Virus record (IMG/VR): IMGVR_UViG_3300042314_002142
Coordinates: 1 to 22,267 of that record
Origin: a virus
Strand: one strand, 5' to 3'
Length of the DNA stretch: 22,267 nucleotides
The notes below the pieces were generated by a model. It saw nothing but the letters and a program-made list of their open reading frames with translations, was not told the origin of the DNA and did not search any database. Of this stretch, positions 7,177 through 14,183 are shown piece by piece; position 1 is the stretch's first letter; every line of letters begins with the position of its first letter. Position numbers and translations under genes: made by a program.

Positions 7177-7806
7177 ATGCCATACTTAAATCATAACACT
7201 CCGAATATTACATGTTTCATAAGAAACGAATATCTTTTTAATCATGAAAAGGGTCATGGCGAATATACTCCTGCTAATATACACTCAGTAGCTTCTATTG
7301 AAAATCGTGTTCCACTCTTTGAAGCATTCTTGTCGAATGGTGTAAACTGGACCCGTCGTCCGCTGTCTGCGTTTTGTTGGAAAGAGTGTGATCCGCTTCC
7401 ACTCGAAGAGCTTGTCTACTGGGACTGCTTTAGTCCGTATATTGATGTTTCTATTCGCTCTCGCTTTAGGGGTTTGAGAGCAGAACTTATAACTCCATCA
7501 ACTGCTAAAGTCTGGGGTGAATATCTCTTTACTCTTGATTGGGCTTGGGAAAATAAAGGGGTATTAGACACAAACTTTTCAGAGACAAGCGAACATAAGT
7601 GCGCTCATCTTTTTAAAGCGGACAGTGGTCATTTTTATGCATATCCAAACAATCGAATCTTGTGGCATGACAAAGCATGGAGTGATGAGCCTATAACATG
7701 CAATCCAGGATATAAGATTGATAGCAATATATACAGTGTAGAAAACACAAAAGTTAGCTATACTGATGATCAATATATGACAAACTTTACAGCAACACCG
7801 CTATGA
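7177..7806 (+). CDS. Conserved T4-like phage protein of unknown function
   Basis: A 209-aa protein rich in aromatic residues, with a strongly conserved-looking core (HGEYTPANIHSVASIENRVP, then NGVNWTRRPLSAFCWKE, then WGEYLFTLDW). I associate this protein with T4-like phage genomes but know no function. There is no membrane segment, CTS or metal motif. About 10 His and 9 Trp are spread through the protein. GGGAG about 10 nt before the ATG could be a Shine-Dalgarno site, but it also encodes the preceding protein's C-terminus. The gene follows the ligase-like gene by 3 nt and overlaps the next gene by 4 nt (ATGA), so translation is probably coupled. Confidence 0.75.
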   Translation: MPYLNHNTPNITCFIRNEYLFNHEKGHGEYTPANIHSVASIENRVPLFEAFLSNGVNWTRRPLSAFCWKECDPLPLEELVYWDCFSPYIDVSIRSRFRGLRAELITPSTAKVWGEYLFTLDWAWENKGVLDTNFSETSEHKCAHLFKADSGHFYAYPNNRILWHDKAWSDEPITCNPGYKIDSNIYSVENTKVSYTDDQYMTNFTATPL

Positions 7807-8249
7807 TACAAACATTTAAAGAATTTTTATTGGAGAATACTGCCTATTATAGAGGCTTGTCAAAGAGTACGTCTGATAAACGAAGCGCTCATTTTAATCG
7901 TCAGACCCGTATGAGTGATGATGATGCAGCTGCATACAAACCTGCGCCTGGAGATGCACGCGCCGATACAAAGACGTCTAAATGGACGCAGGCATATGCC
8001 GACAAATACGGAGAAGAGCTTGAAGAATCAGAAACAAGTGCACTTCAAAAGAAAGCAGAAAAGACTGGCATAGCATACAGCATTCTTAAAAAAGTATTTG
8101 ATCGCGGCATGGCTGCATGGAAAACTGGTCATCGGCCAGGAGCCTCACAGCACCAGTGGGCATATGCTCGCGTCAACAGCTTTATTATGGGTGGACCTAC
8201 TCAAAAGACTACAGATGCTGACCTGTGGGCGCAGCATAAGGGTAAATAA
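7803..8249 (+). CDS. CTS-bearing small protein with conserved C-terminal domain (DUF5824-like)
   Basis: A 148-aa protein starting MIQTFKEFLLE/N, a good match to the capsid-targeting peptide with a cut after E11. A linker of about 60 residues, rich in Asp, Ala and Lys, follows. The C-terminal ~70 residues hold a compact domain with KTGIAYSILKKVFDRGMAAW, then GHRPGASQHQWAYARVNSF and a terminal DLWAQHKGK. I recall this as a small phage domain (DUF5824-like) also fused to other virion proteins. A further LEE/S site at EELEESET just before the domain could release it. The domain is small and basic, consistent with nucleic-acid contact, but no activity is known. ATGA overlap with the previous gene indicates translational coupling. 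Confidence 0.75.
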   Translation: MIQTFKEFLLENTAYYRGLSKSTSDKRSAHFNRQTRMSDDDAAAYKPAPGDARADTKTSKWTQAYADKYGEELEESETSALQKKAEKTGIAYSILKKVFDRGMAAWKTGHRPGASQHQWAYARVNSFIMGGPTQKTTDADLWAQHKGK

Positions 8250-8250
8250 G

Positions 8251-8258
8251 TATAAATA
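8251..8258 (+). promoter_or_regulatory. T4-type late promoter box TATAAATA
   Basis: An exact TATAAATA starts 2 nt after the stop of the preceding gene and ends 12 nt before the ATG at 8271. Predicted initiation about 6 nt downstream gives a leader of about 7 nt, with no Shine-Dalgarno sequence. Its intergenic position makes it one of the best late-promoter candidates here. Confidence 0.75.
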
Positions 8259-8270
8259 TATAATCTGCAT

Positions 8271-8963
8271 ATGAAAAAAGAAGTAAGACTCAAAGATCTA
8301 CTAACAGTTGACCCTACAGATGGCTCATATAACTATGATCCGCTTGACATTATGATCACTGCATACAAAAAACGCAAACGAGATTGGATGATCAGTGAAG
8401 AGGACCCAGAATGTGAGTGTCCAGTAGATTGTGATTGTGACTGTGACTGTGACTGTCATGACATAGAAGAGTCTGTCTATGATACTATGTCAAAACATGA
8501 GTTGAATGCAGAACTTCGTAGAATTAATGACGAACTTAAAAAATTAAAGTCTGCTGAAAAAACAAAAGACACACTCAACAAAATAGGAATATTGACTAAT
8601 GCTCGTGATAGTGTGTTGCAAATGCTAAACGAAGAAACAATTGTTGAAGTATTAACTATTCAGCAACGTATGGCACGCCGTGCAGCTATGCGTCGACTCA
8701 AGAGTCGCATAAAGGTTGGTCGCGAACGGGCAAAACGCCGTCGCGCATCAAATGAAGTATTAAAAGCTCGTGCACGTCGCGCAGCTCGTAACCAACTAGC
8801 TAAACGTTTACTTGGAGGCAAGAGCAAAAGTGAAGTATCCTATGCTGCACGTTCACGAGTTGAAAAGGCGCTGTCAAAACAAAAAAATCTTATAAATTCT
8901 TTAGCAGCAAAGTTATTAACACAAGTGCGGGCAAAGGAAGTTGCACGATTTAGAAAAAAATAA
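8271..8963 (+). CDS. Arginine-rich probable internal virion protein with Cys-Asp repeat tract
   Basis: A 230-aa protein with two contrasting halves. The N-terminal part is acidic and holds alternating Asp-Cys (C48, C50, C54, C56, C58, C60, C62, then H63), a likely metal-binding tract. The C-terminal ~100 residues (from about 131) are very basic (QQRMARRAAMRRLKSRIK, GRERAKRRRASNEV) and helical, like phage internal DNA-condensing proteins. The halves are split by LNE121/E and IVE126/V, which fit prohead-protease cut sites, so an acidic propeptide could be removed in the head. The N-terminus MKKEVRLKDLL is only loosely CTS-like. It is led by a late promoter and followed after 4 nt by a tagged enzyme gene. 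Packaging is inferred from composition and context. Confidence 0.7.
   Translation: MKKEVRLKDLLTVDPTDGSYNYDPLDIMITAYKKRKRDWMISEEDPECECPVDCDCDCDCDCHDIEESVYDTMSKHELNAELRRINDELKKLKSAEKTKDTLNKIGILTNARDSVLQMLNEETIVEVLTIQQRMARRAAMRRLKSRIKVGRERAKRRRASNEVLKARARRAARNQLAKRLLGGKSKSEVSYAARSRVEKALSKQKNLINSLAAKLLTQVRAKEVARFRKK
8427..8456 (+). repeat. Five tandem 6-bp units GAYTGT encoding Asp-Cys
   Basis: Five in-frame copies of GAYTGT (two GATTGT, three GACTGT) encode D-C-D-C-D-C-D-C-D-C inside the basic virion-like protein. The synonymous third-base change shows that the units have been kept at protein level after duplication, and the tract can expand or shrink by slippage. Confidence 0.9.
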
Positions 8964-8967
8964 AATT

Positions 8968-10023
8968 ATGGGAGTTCACTTAAAATCATTTAAGACATAC
9001 ACTGAAGAAAAGACTTCTGAAATTATAGTTTCTTTTGGTCGTTTTAATCCGCCTACACACGGTCATGAAGAAAATATTGAAGCCATAGCAAAACTTGCAA
9101 AAGGTAAACCATTTAGAATATACGCATCTCAAAGTGAAGATCCAAAGAAAAATCCTTTGGGTTATGAGGAAAAGATTAAATTTATGCGTAAAATGTTTCC
9201 ACAATATGGTCGCAATATTATATTAGATCGGTCTGTTAAAAATGTATTTGACATAGCAACAAGTGCATATGATGAAGGTTATACTCGCTTTACAGTTGCT
9301 GTTGGTAGCGATCGTGTTGAAGAGTTTAAGGCATTGCTTCGTAAATATGACGGCGTAAAGGGCACGCATGGCTATTATAAATTTCCTGATGGCATAAACA
9401 TTGTATCAACTGGTCAACGTGATCCTGATATTGACAGTCGTACTGGTGCAAGTACCTTTGCCGTTAGTGCTAGCAAGATGAGAAGCGCAGCAGCAGACAA
9501 TGATCTTGAAACTTTTGCAAAGGGCGTGCCAAAGACATACGGCGACGTAAAGGATCTTTTTAATGCAGTGCGCAAAGGCATGGGACTAAAAGAAAGTCAT
9601 AGTTTTAGAAAACACGTTCAGTTTGATACATTAAGCGAAACTCGTGAACGTTATATCTCTGGTGAGATATACAACGTTGGAGACTCTGTAGTGACGATAA
9701 AAGACAACACAGAATATAAGATTGCCAGTCGTGGTCCTAATTATGTGACATGTGTAAATGAAACTGAAAACAAACAAGTTAAATTTTTTATACATGACAT
9801 ACGAGAAAAGTTGATGCTCGACGAAGAAACATGGGAGGCTGGTTATGAGCGTCGAGTTGTAAAGGTTACCAAACCAGATCGTTTAGAAGCTGGATATAAA
9901 TGGAGAATAAAGGGCAAAGATGACTCTTCACGTACAATTAAATATTACAAAGACAAACCAGATTTCGAAGAATTTAAAGCACAAATGCAAAGAGTAGCAG
10001 GTCATGAATTTGGAACTCGATGA
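8968..10023 (+). CDS. HxGH-type nucleotidyltransferase (cytidylyltransferase-like) with CTS-like N-terminus
   Basis: A 351-aa protein. The start chosen is the ATG at 8968, which gives MGVHLKSFKTYTEE with the capsid-targeting signature. An earlier TTG at 8941 would overlap the previous gene. Residues 19-205 are a nucleotidyltransferase Rossmann domain: GRFNPPTHGHEENI (24-37) is the G-x-F-x-P-x-H-x-G-H motif, and SASKMR (167-172) is the S-x-x-x-x-R nucleotide-binding motif near its end. Relatives transfer CMP or AMP, as in CTP:glycerol-3-phosphate or NMN adenylyltransferases; the substrate is not readable here. After an LSE224/T site, a C-terminal piece (about 230-285) has a KOW-like strand pattern (YNVGDSVVTIKDNTEYKI). 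The family call is firm, packaging inferred. Confidence 0.8.
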   Translation: MGVHLKSFKTYTEEKTSEIIVSFGRFNPPTHGHEENIEAIAKLAKGKPFRIYASQSEDPKKNPLGYEEKIKFMRKMFPQYGRNIILDRSVKNVFDIATSAYDEGYTRFTVAVGSDRVEEFKALLRKYDGVKGTHGYYKFPDGINIVSTGQRDPDIDSRTGASTFAVSASKMRSAAADNDLETFAKGVPKTYGDVKDLFNAVRKGMGLKESHSFRKHVQFDTLSETRERYISGEIYNVGDSVVTIKDNTEYKIASRGPNYVTCVNETENKQVKFFIHDIREKLMLDEETWEAGYERRVVKVTKPDRLEAGYKWRIKGKDDSSRTIKYYKDKPDFEEFKAQMQRVAGHEFGTR

Positions 10024-10885
10024 AGAATATGGTGCCGGCTTTGAGGGCACAAAAGGCCTATTGTATAAATATATAAAAGACACCCCTGGGCAAAGCATAC
10101 AACAATATATGAAAACTAAAAGCTTATCTGAAATACTAAAAAAGAGCGATCCGGTCGGAGATTGGATTCGTGATTTTATTGACAGTGACAACTCCCGCTT
10201 TGCCGGAAAGTCAAAAAAAGAACGCATCAATATGGCACTCGGTGCATACTATGCTGCTCAACGCAATGAGAGCACAGCAGAAGTTGAACTTGAAGAAAGC
10301 ACAGTCTCTGCAAGTCAAATCAATCGATATATCGATACAGAAAACTGGAAAGCAATTGCTGACTTAATGAAGGGTCTAAACGATGATGAACACGAATTGT
10401 GGGCAAAAAACGGTTATGATGGACGTACCTATGAGTTGATGATGAAATCTCGTGAACGTTCTAAATCTTATAAAGATGCAGTTGAGAAGATGAAAAATAC
10501 ATTAGGTGTAAAAGAGTCTACACAAATTGATGAAATGCGCGAACTCTATGCTGTAGTAGACACTACAGACGGCACAGTAGTTGCAACTTCATCAAGTGAA
10601 GACGGAGCAAAGCGTAGCATACGCAGCGCACACCTTCCGCCAATTTCAAGTGAGCATCCGTCAAAGCTAAAGATTGTAAAGACTAAAAAGACTGCACAAG
10701 TTGGCTATCCAATCAAGGAAGAGACTGAAATAGGTTTAGACACTCTTCGTATCATGAAGATAGTTTCACTTGCTACTGGCAGCAAAGACATGGATGCACT
10801 CTATGAGTATGCATCCACATCACCAAGCTATTCTTCAATTGTAGAACTAAAAGAAGCCTTTAATAAGTATATTCAACAAGCATGA
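10004..10885 (+). CDS. Modular probable internal virion protein
   Basis: A 293-aa protein that overlaps the preceding gene by 20 nt and the next by 4 nt (ATGA). Residues about 40-88 hold SLSEILKKSDPVGDWIRDF, then DNSRFAGKSKKERINMALGA, a module I recall from many T4-like phage virion-associated proteins, with no known activity. A second helical segment (100-165) and a strand-rich segment (180-230, LYAVVDTTDGTVVATSSS) follow. The modules are separated by LEE98/S, IDE177/M and IKE239/E, all of prohead-protease type. No FKxYI peptide is present at the N-terminus, although SLSEILKK resembles the tag of the following gene. It may be a packaged multi-domain protein cut on maturation, but this is inference. 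Confidence 0.65.
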   Translation: MNLELDEEYGAGFEGTKGLLYKYIKDTPGQSIQQYMKTKSLSEILKKSDPVGDWIRDFIDSDNSRFAGKSKKERINMALGAYYAAQRNESTAEVELEESTVSASQINRYIDTENWKAIADLMKGLNDDEHELWAKNGYDGRTYELMMKSRERSKSYKDAVEKMKNTLGVKESTQIDEMRELYAVVDTTDGTVVATSSSEDGAKRSIRSAHLPPISSEHPSKLKIVKTKKTAQVGYPIKEETEIGLDTLRIMKIVSLATGSKDMDALYEYASTSPSYSSIVELKEAFNKYIQQA

Positions 10886-12024
10886 AATCATTAAACGAAA
10901 TTTTAAACGAATCATCTGGTGACGAGCTGCTCGGTCGCATGATGGCAGAATATAAGGTATTTATTTCTACGCTAAAATCTTTAGGTTTTGAAAAGGCTCC
11001 AATCGGATCTTCTACATACAAACCAGGACCTAATCGTGGAAAAGTAGAAGAACTTTGGGGCATTCCAATGCGTGCTGGAAAATGGGCAGACATCTTTTTT
11101 GCAGTTATGTATGATGACCGCCTTCCATGGCGTTTAATCGACCGTGATGGCACTGAAAGCTATGCCAAATTAAATGATGTCAATAAGGCACTCATGAAGC
11201 GTATACGTACCATCAAAGAAGAGCAGTCTGATGACGAAACAGATGCTATATATGAGCAGGTCAAAGTTGATGCCACTTTGGTTAAAGCGCTTAAAAAGCG
11301 CGGATTTGTTGAGGCTCCAGTTAATAAATTTGCTGGTCATTTTTTTGGCATTAAAAACATAACAAAGGGAAAGATTCAGCATATCTATGGTGTGTCAACT
11401 CGTCCCCGGGTTTGGATAAATCTATTTTTTATGGTCTTGGACGATGAGACTCACCCATATGCAATAGTCTATCGCGGTGCAGATTCGCAAATATTCTCTG
11501 ACTATAATGCTGCTCTTAAGGCGCTCGATAAAACGAAAGCAGAATTTGATCGAGAAGATTTTTACAGCGAAAGTACTGAAGATGAAGAAGTTGATCCAAC
11601 CGGAGAAGCACTATCAGAACTAGAAGACATTTGTGAAATGGCAGATGAATTATATGAGACTCTCTCTGACCTTGATGAAATTGATTCTGAAACGCGCGAA
11701 AGTATTACAGCAATCTATTTAGCACTTGATGATCTCTATGAAACCGTAGATAAAAAATATGAAGTCACAGTTGATGCAGATGAGTATGAAGAAGTAAACG
11801 AAGAGGTTGATATGACCCGCTTTAAGCAACTTGCTTCTACTGGACTTGTATCAAGAGAAGAACTTCCTAAACTCGTACTTGCTATGCGTGCACTTGACGC
11901 AGACAAACCGCTGTCAATGTCACAAAAAGATCTTATAAATTCAACATTTCAATCACTTATTGCAATTGTAACTGGTGATACAAGCGTACTCTCAAAGGTA
12001 AAAAGTAGCATCGCTAACAACTAA
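10882..12024 (+). CDS. Probable packaged protein with an internal domain duplication
   Basis: A 380-aa protein starting MKSLNEILNE/S, a variant of the capsid-targeting peptide. Two homologous domains follow. Residues 28-108 contain LKSLGFEKAP and GKVEELWGIPMRAGKWADIF; residues 133-218 contain LKKRGFVEAP and GKIQHIYGVSTRPRVWINLF. They share order and spacing, with IKE113/E between them. Residues 230-305 are strongly acidic. The C-terminal ~70 residues (MTRFKQLASTGLVSREELPK, then a helix ending in VTGDTSVLSKVKSSI) form a separate conserved-looking module that I recall as the tail of other T4-like phage proteins. Function is unknown; the two domains could bind a repeated or symmetrical partner. 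It ends the block, with a 140-nt gap after it. Confidence 0.7.
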   Translation: MKSLNEILNESSGDELLGRMMAEYKVFISTLKSLGFEKAPIGSSTYKPGPNRGKVEELWGIPMRAGKWADIFFAVMYDDRLPWRLIDRDGTESYAKLNDVNKALMKRIRTIKEEQSDDETDAIYEQVKVDATLVKALKKRGFVEAPVNKFAGHFFGIKNITKGKIQHIYGVSTRPRVWINLFFMVLDDETHPYAIVYRGADSQIFSDYNAALKALDKTKAEFDREDFYSESTEDEEVDPTGEALSELEDICEMADELYETLSDLDEIDSETRESITAIYLALDDLYETVDKKYEVTVDADEYEEVNEEVDMTRFKQLASTGLVSREELPKLVLAMRALDADKPLSMSQKDLINSTFQSLIAIVTGDTSVLSKVKSSIANN

Positions 12025-12151
12025 TTCTATCTCGCCTTAAAACCCATTATCCATCCGTCCCGGAACTTTCAGGTTATAGTTTTTTTATCAAGGTATTTTA
12101 GGAAGCTTTTATTGAAAGGAATGTATATTATTATACCAATCAAACCCAAGA

Positions 12152-12159
12152 TGTAAATA
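12152..12159 (+). promoter_or_regulatory. Weak late-promoter-like box TGTAAATA
   Basis: TGTAAATA differs from TATAAATA at one position and lies 5 nt before the ATG at 12165. Initiation 6 nt downstream would fall exactly on the start codon, giving a leaderless mRNA. It is the only late-type box in the 140-nt gap. A TTGAAA at 12112 lacks a convincing -10 at normal spacing. No strong terminator is visible in the gap. Confidence 0.3.
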
Positions 12160-12164
12160 ACAAA

Positions 12165-13469
12165 ATGCCGAACTACACTAAAAATTATACGCTGTCTCGT
12201 AAGATAGAAGACTTTCTTGATTCTAATACTGTTTCAACTAATCAATCAATATTACAGTCTGAAACAGCAGGTGATGCATTTGGACGACTACGTACATCAT
12301 CGCCGCTTACTCTATTTGATTCTAGTCATAGATTTGCTGATAATGGTCTTTGGAGTACTGGTGTAGCTGGTAGCGGTACAGCAACATTTAATGCAAACCA
12401 AGGTCTAATTGATTGTAGTGTTACTGCACTGTCTGGCTCATCTGTAAAGCGAGAAACGACGAAGGTTTTTTCATATCAACCCGGAAAGTCACTGTTAGTT
12501 CTTAACACATTTGTAATGTCATCTGCAAAAGCAGGATTAGTGCAACGTGTAGGATATTATGGTGCCGATAATGGCATCTATTTTGAACTTGATGGCACGA
12601 CTTTAAATATAGTAAAACGCACAATTGTAAATGGATCTTTGCAAAATATCAAAATACCACAATCGCAGTGGAATGGTGATAAACTATTAGATGGAACCGG
12701 TTCGTCTGGGCTTACTCTTGATATTTCTAAAGCACAAATTTTATGGATGGATTTTGAATGGTTGGGAGTTGGCAGCGTTCGAGTTGGTTTTGTAATTAAT
12801 GGAAAATTTGTTGTATGTCATACATTTCATCATGCTAATATAATTGCTTCTACATACATAACTACTGCTTCACTGCCATTGCGATACGAAATCGAAAATG
12901 CCTCTAACACTGGCAGTACAAGTACTCTTAAGCAAATATGCTCTACAGTAATTTCAGAAGGTGGATATCAACTATATGGAGCGCAACAAAGCATAGGCAC
13001 TGCAATTAATGCTCCATATAATTTAATAACTGCTGCGGGCACTGATTATCCAATACTTACGATGAGATTAAAATCTACAAAACTGGATGCAGTTGTAATT
13101 CTTACTGCTCTTTCAATATTACCTGTATCAACAACTAACTATAAATGGAAAGTAGTTTCAGGAGGCGCAACTACTGGTGGAAGTGGACTTTGGCAGCCAG
13201 CATCGGCAGATTCAGCTGTAGAATATAAGATGGATGCTAGTGCAATTACCGGTGGAAGAATATTGGCATCTGGTTATATGAGCTCTACAACTCAGAGCAA
13301 ACCTTCCCTTGATATTTTAAAAGAAGCGCTATTTAAATTTCAACTTGAACGCAATGGTTTAAGTGGAGTTCCAAATGAATTATCATTAGTAGTTTCCGCG
13401 AGCACTGCCTCAGGTGGTAATCCAGCACAAATTCACGCATCTCTAGATTGGGAAGAAATCTCACGCTAA
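12165..13469 (+). CDS. Virion structural protein of the marine T4-like type
   Basis: A 434-aa protein, mostly beta and rich in Ser, Thr and Gly, with the stretches AFGRLRTSSPLTLFDSSHRF, then YQPGKSLLVLNTFVMSSAK, then QRVGYYGADNGIYFE, and TLKQICSTVISEGGYQL. I recognise this as a protein repeatedly found in marine T4-like phages and usually listed as a virion structural protein. Its exact location (head decoration, fibre or baseplate) is not known to me. There is no CTS, signal peptide or membrane helix. The C-terminus (SLDWEEISR) looks complete. It is the only clear structural protein in the window and follows the block of tagged cargo genes, which supports late expression. Confidence 0.75.
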   Translation: MPNYTKNYTLSRKIEDFLDSNTVSTNQSILQSETAGDAFGRLRTSSPLTLFDSSHRFADNGLWSTGVAGSGTATFNANQGLIDCSVTALSGSSVKRETTKVFSYQPGKSLLVLNTFVMSSAKAGLVQRVGYYGADNGIYFELDGTTLNIVKRTIVNGSLQNIKIPQSQWNGDKLLDGTGSSGLTLDISKAQILWMDFEWLGVGSVRVGFVINGKFVVCHTFHHANIIASTYITTASLPLRYEIENASNTGSTSTLKQICSTVISEGGYQLYGAQQSIGTAINAPYNLITAAGTDYPILTMRLKSTKLDAVVILTALSILPVSTTNYKWKVVSGGATTGGSGLWQPASADSAVEYKMDASAITGGRILASGYMSSTTQSKPSLDILKEALFKFQLERNGLSGVPNELSLVVSASTASGGNPAQIHASLDWEEISR

Positions 13470-13475
13470 TATATT

Positions 13476-13790
13476 ATGATGCGTTTTAAAGAATATATCT
13501 CTGAGCAGGCAGAATATGATGGTCGTAAGGTGACTCTCAATGAACCGTGGCGTAGCGACGATGAAAAGCATAAGTTTTATGTCTATGTGCGTAATGAAAA
13601 GGGCAACGTCATAAAACTTGGATTTGGTGATCCAAAGGCAGAGATTAAACGAGATGATCCAGAGCGTCTAAAAAACTTTAGAGCTCGCCATCAGTGTGAT
13701 ACAGATCCGGGTCCAAAGTGGAAGGCTCGTTATTGGAGCTGTAAGTTTTGGGAAAAGGGACAGACTGTAACTGATTTATTGTCGAAGTAA
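13476..13790 (+). CDS. Small CTS-bearing protein with conserved phage domain
   Basis: A 104-aa protein starting MMRFKEYISE/Q, a close match to the capsid-targeting peptide with a cut after E10. Either of two adjacent ATG codons (13476 or 13479) may be used. The rest is one compact domain with KVTLNEPWRSDDEKHKFYVY, FGDPKAEIKRDDPERLKNFR, ARHQCDTDPGPKWKARYWSC and KFWEKG. I recall this domain from many T4-like phages, alone or fused to other virion proteins, with no known activity. It has two cysteines and an RRx-type basic surface, consistent with nucleic-acid binding but not proof. It is separated from the main tagged block by the structural gene, so tagging is not confined to one operon. Confidence 0.75.
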   Translation: MMRFKEYISEQAEYDGRKVTLNEPWRSDDEKHKFYVYVRNEKGNVIKLGFGDPKAEIKRDDPERLKNFRARHQCDTDPGPKWKARYWSCKFWEKGQTVTDLLSK

Positions 13791-13797
13791 ACGACGA

Positions 13798-13805
13798 TAT
13801 AAATT
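13798..13805 (+). promoter_or_regulatory. Late-promoter-like box TATAAATT
   Basis: TATAAATT differs from the T4 late consensus only at the last base. It lies in the short gap between genes and ends 5 nt before the ATG at 13811. Initiation about 6 nt downstream falls on the start codon, predicting a leaderless mRNA. Confidence 0.5.
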
Positions 13806-13810
13806 ATAAT

Positions 13811-14179
13811 ATGCAGTTGGTAAATGAGTTAACGGATAAAAATTTTTTAGTCTACGCGGCTAAACATTATAACAATCCACACTGTCTAGATATAAAAGAG
13901 TTTCACGCTGATCTTGCTCATCTGAAGTATATCAAAAAACTCTTTAAAAAATATCAAGATAAAAGTATACTTCAAGAGAGGCTAATCTTAAACCATCTCA
14001 TTATACTTCACAATATGTTTTACCCTGAGGCAGCAACACGCATGTGTTTTAATCGAGTAAACGAACACAGTTGGCCAGCACTTAAGACATTTTTGCTTTA
14101 TCTAAACTATATTCCAGAAGGCGAATATATAAATATACCTATTGATCTATACGTAGCTCGAACACTTCAAAGAATTTAA
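13811..14179 (+). CDS. Conserved T4-like phage protein of unknown function (helical, 122 aa)
   Basis: A 122-aa, mostly helical protein with NELTDKNFLVYAAKHYNNP at the start, then basic KYIKKLFKKYQ, then ERLILNHLIILHNMFYPEAA and LKTFLLYLNYIPEGEYINIP. I recall very similar small proteins next to virion-assembly genes in many T4-like phages (possibly DUF7207), with no assigned function. There is no signal peptide or true membrane helix; the hydrophobic helices are amphipathic. It starts a short cluster with the genes at 14184 and 14765, closely spaced or overlapping, so the three products may act together. Confidence 0.75.
   Translation: MQLVNELTDKNFLVYAAKHYNNPHCLDIKEFHADLAHLKYIKKLFKKYQDKSILQERLILNHLIILHNMFYPEAATRMCFNRVNEHSWPALKTFLLYLNYIPEGEYINIPIDLYVARTLQRI
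14128..14135 (+). promoter_or_regulatory. Possible intragenic late promoter TATAAATA
   Basis: An exact TATAAATA lies inside the end of the preceding gene, where it encodes Y-I-N-I, and 48 nt before the ATG at 14184. It could serve the next two genes. An exact match inside AT-rich coding sequence may be chance. Confidence 0.3.
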
Positions 14180-14183
14180 AACT

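Noticed and set aside
8941-8967. TTG start at 8941 for the HxGH nucleotidyltransferase
   Set aside because: The ATG at 8968 places the FKTY peptide near the N-terminus, as in the other tagged proteins, and avoids overlap with the previous gene.
10064-10071. Exact TATAAATA inside the 10004 gene
   Set aside because: It encodes Y-K-Y-I within a coding region, with no start codon of a new gene nearby. Probably a chance match in AT-rich DNA.
12112-12137. TTGAAA with a TATACC downstream as a promoter for the structural gene
   Set aside because: The spacing is 14 nt and the -10 is poor. It is not credible as a sigma70 promoter.
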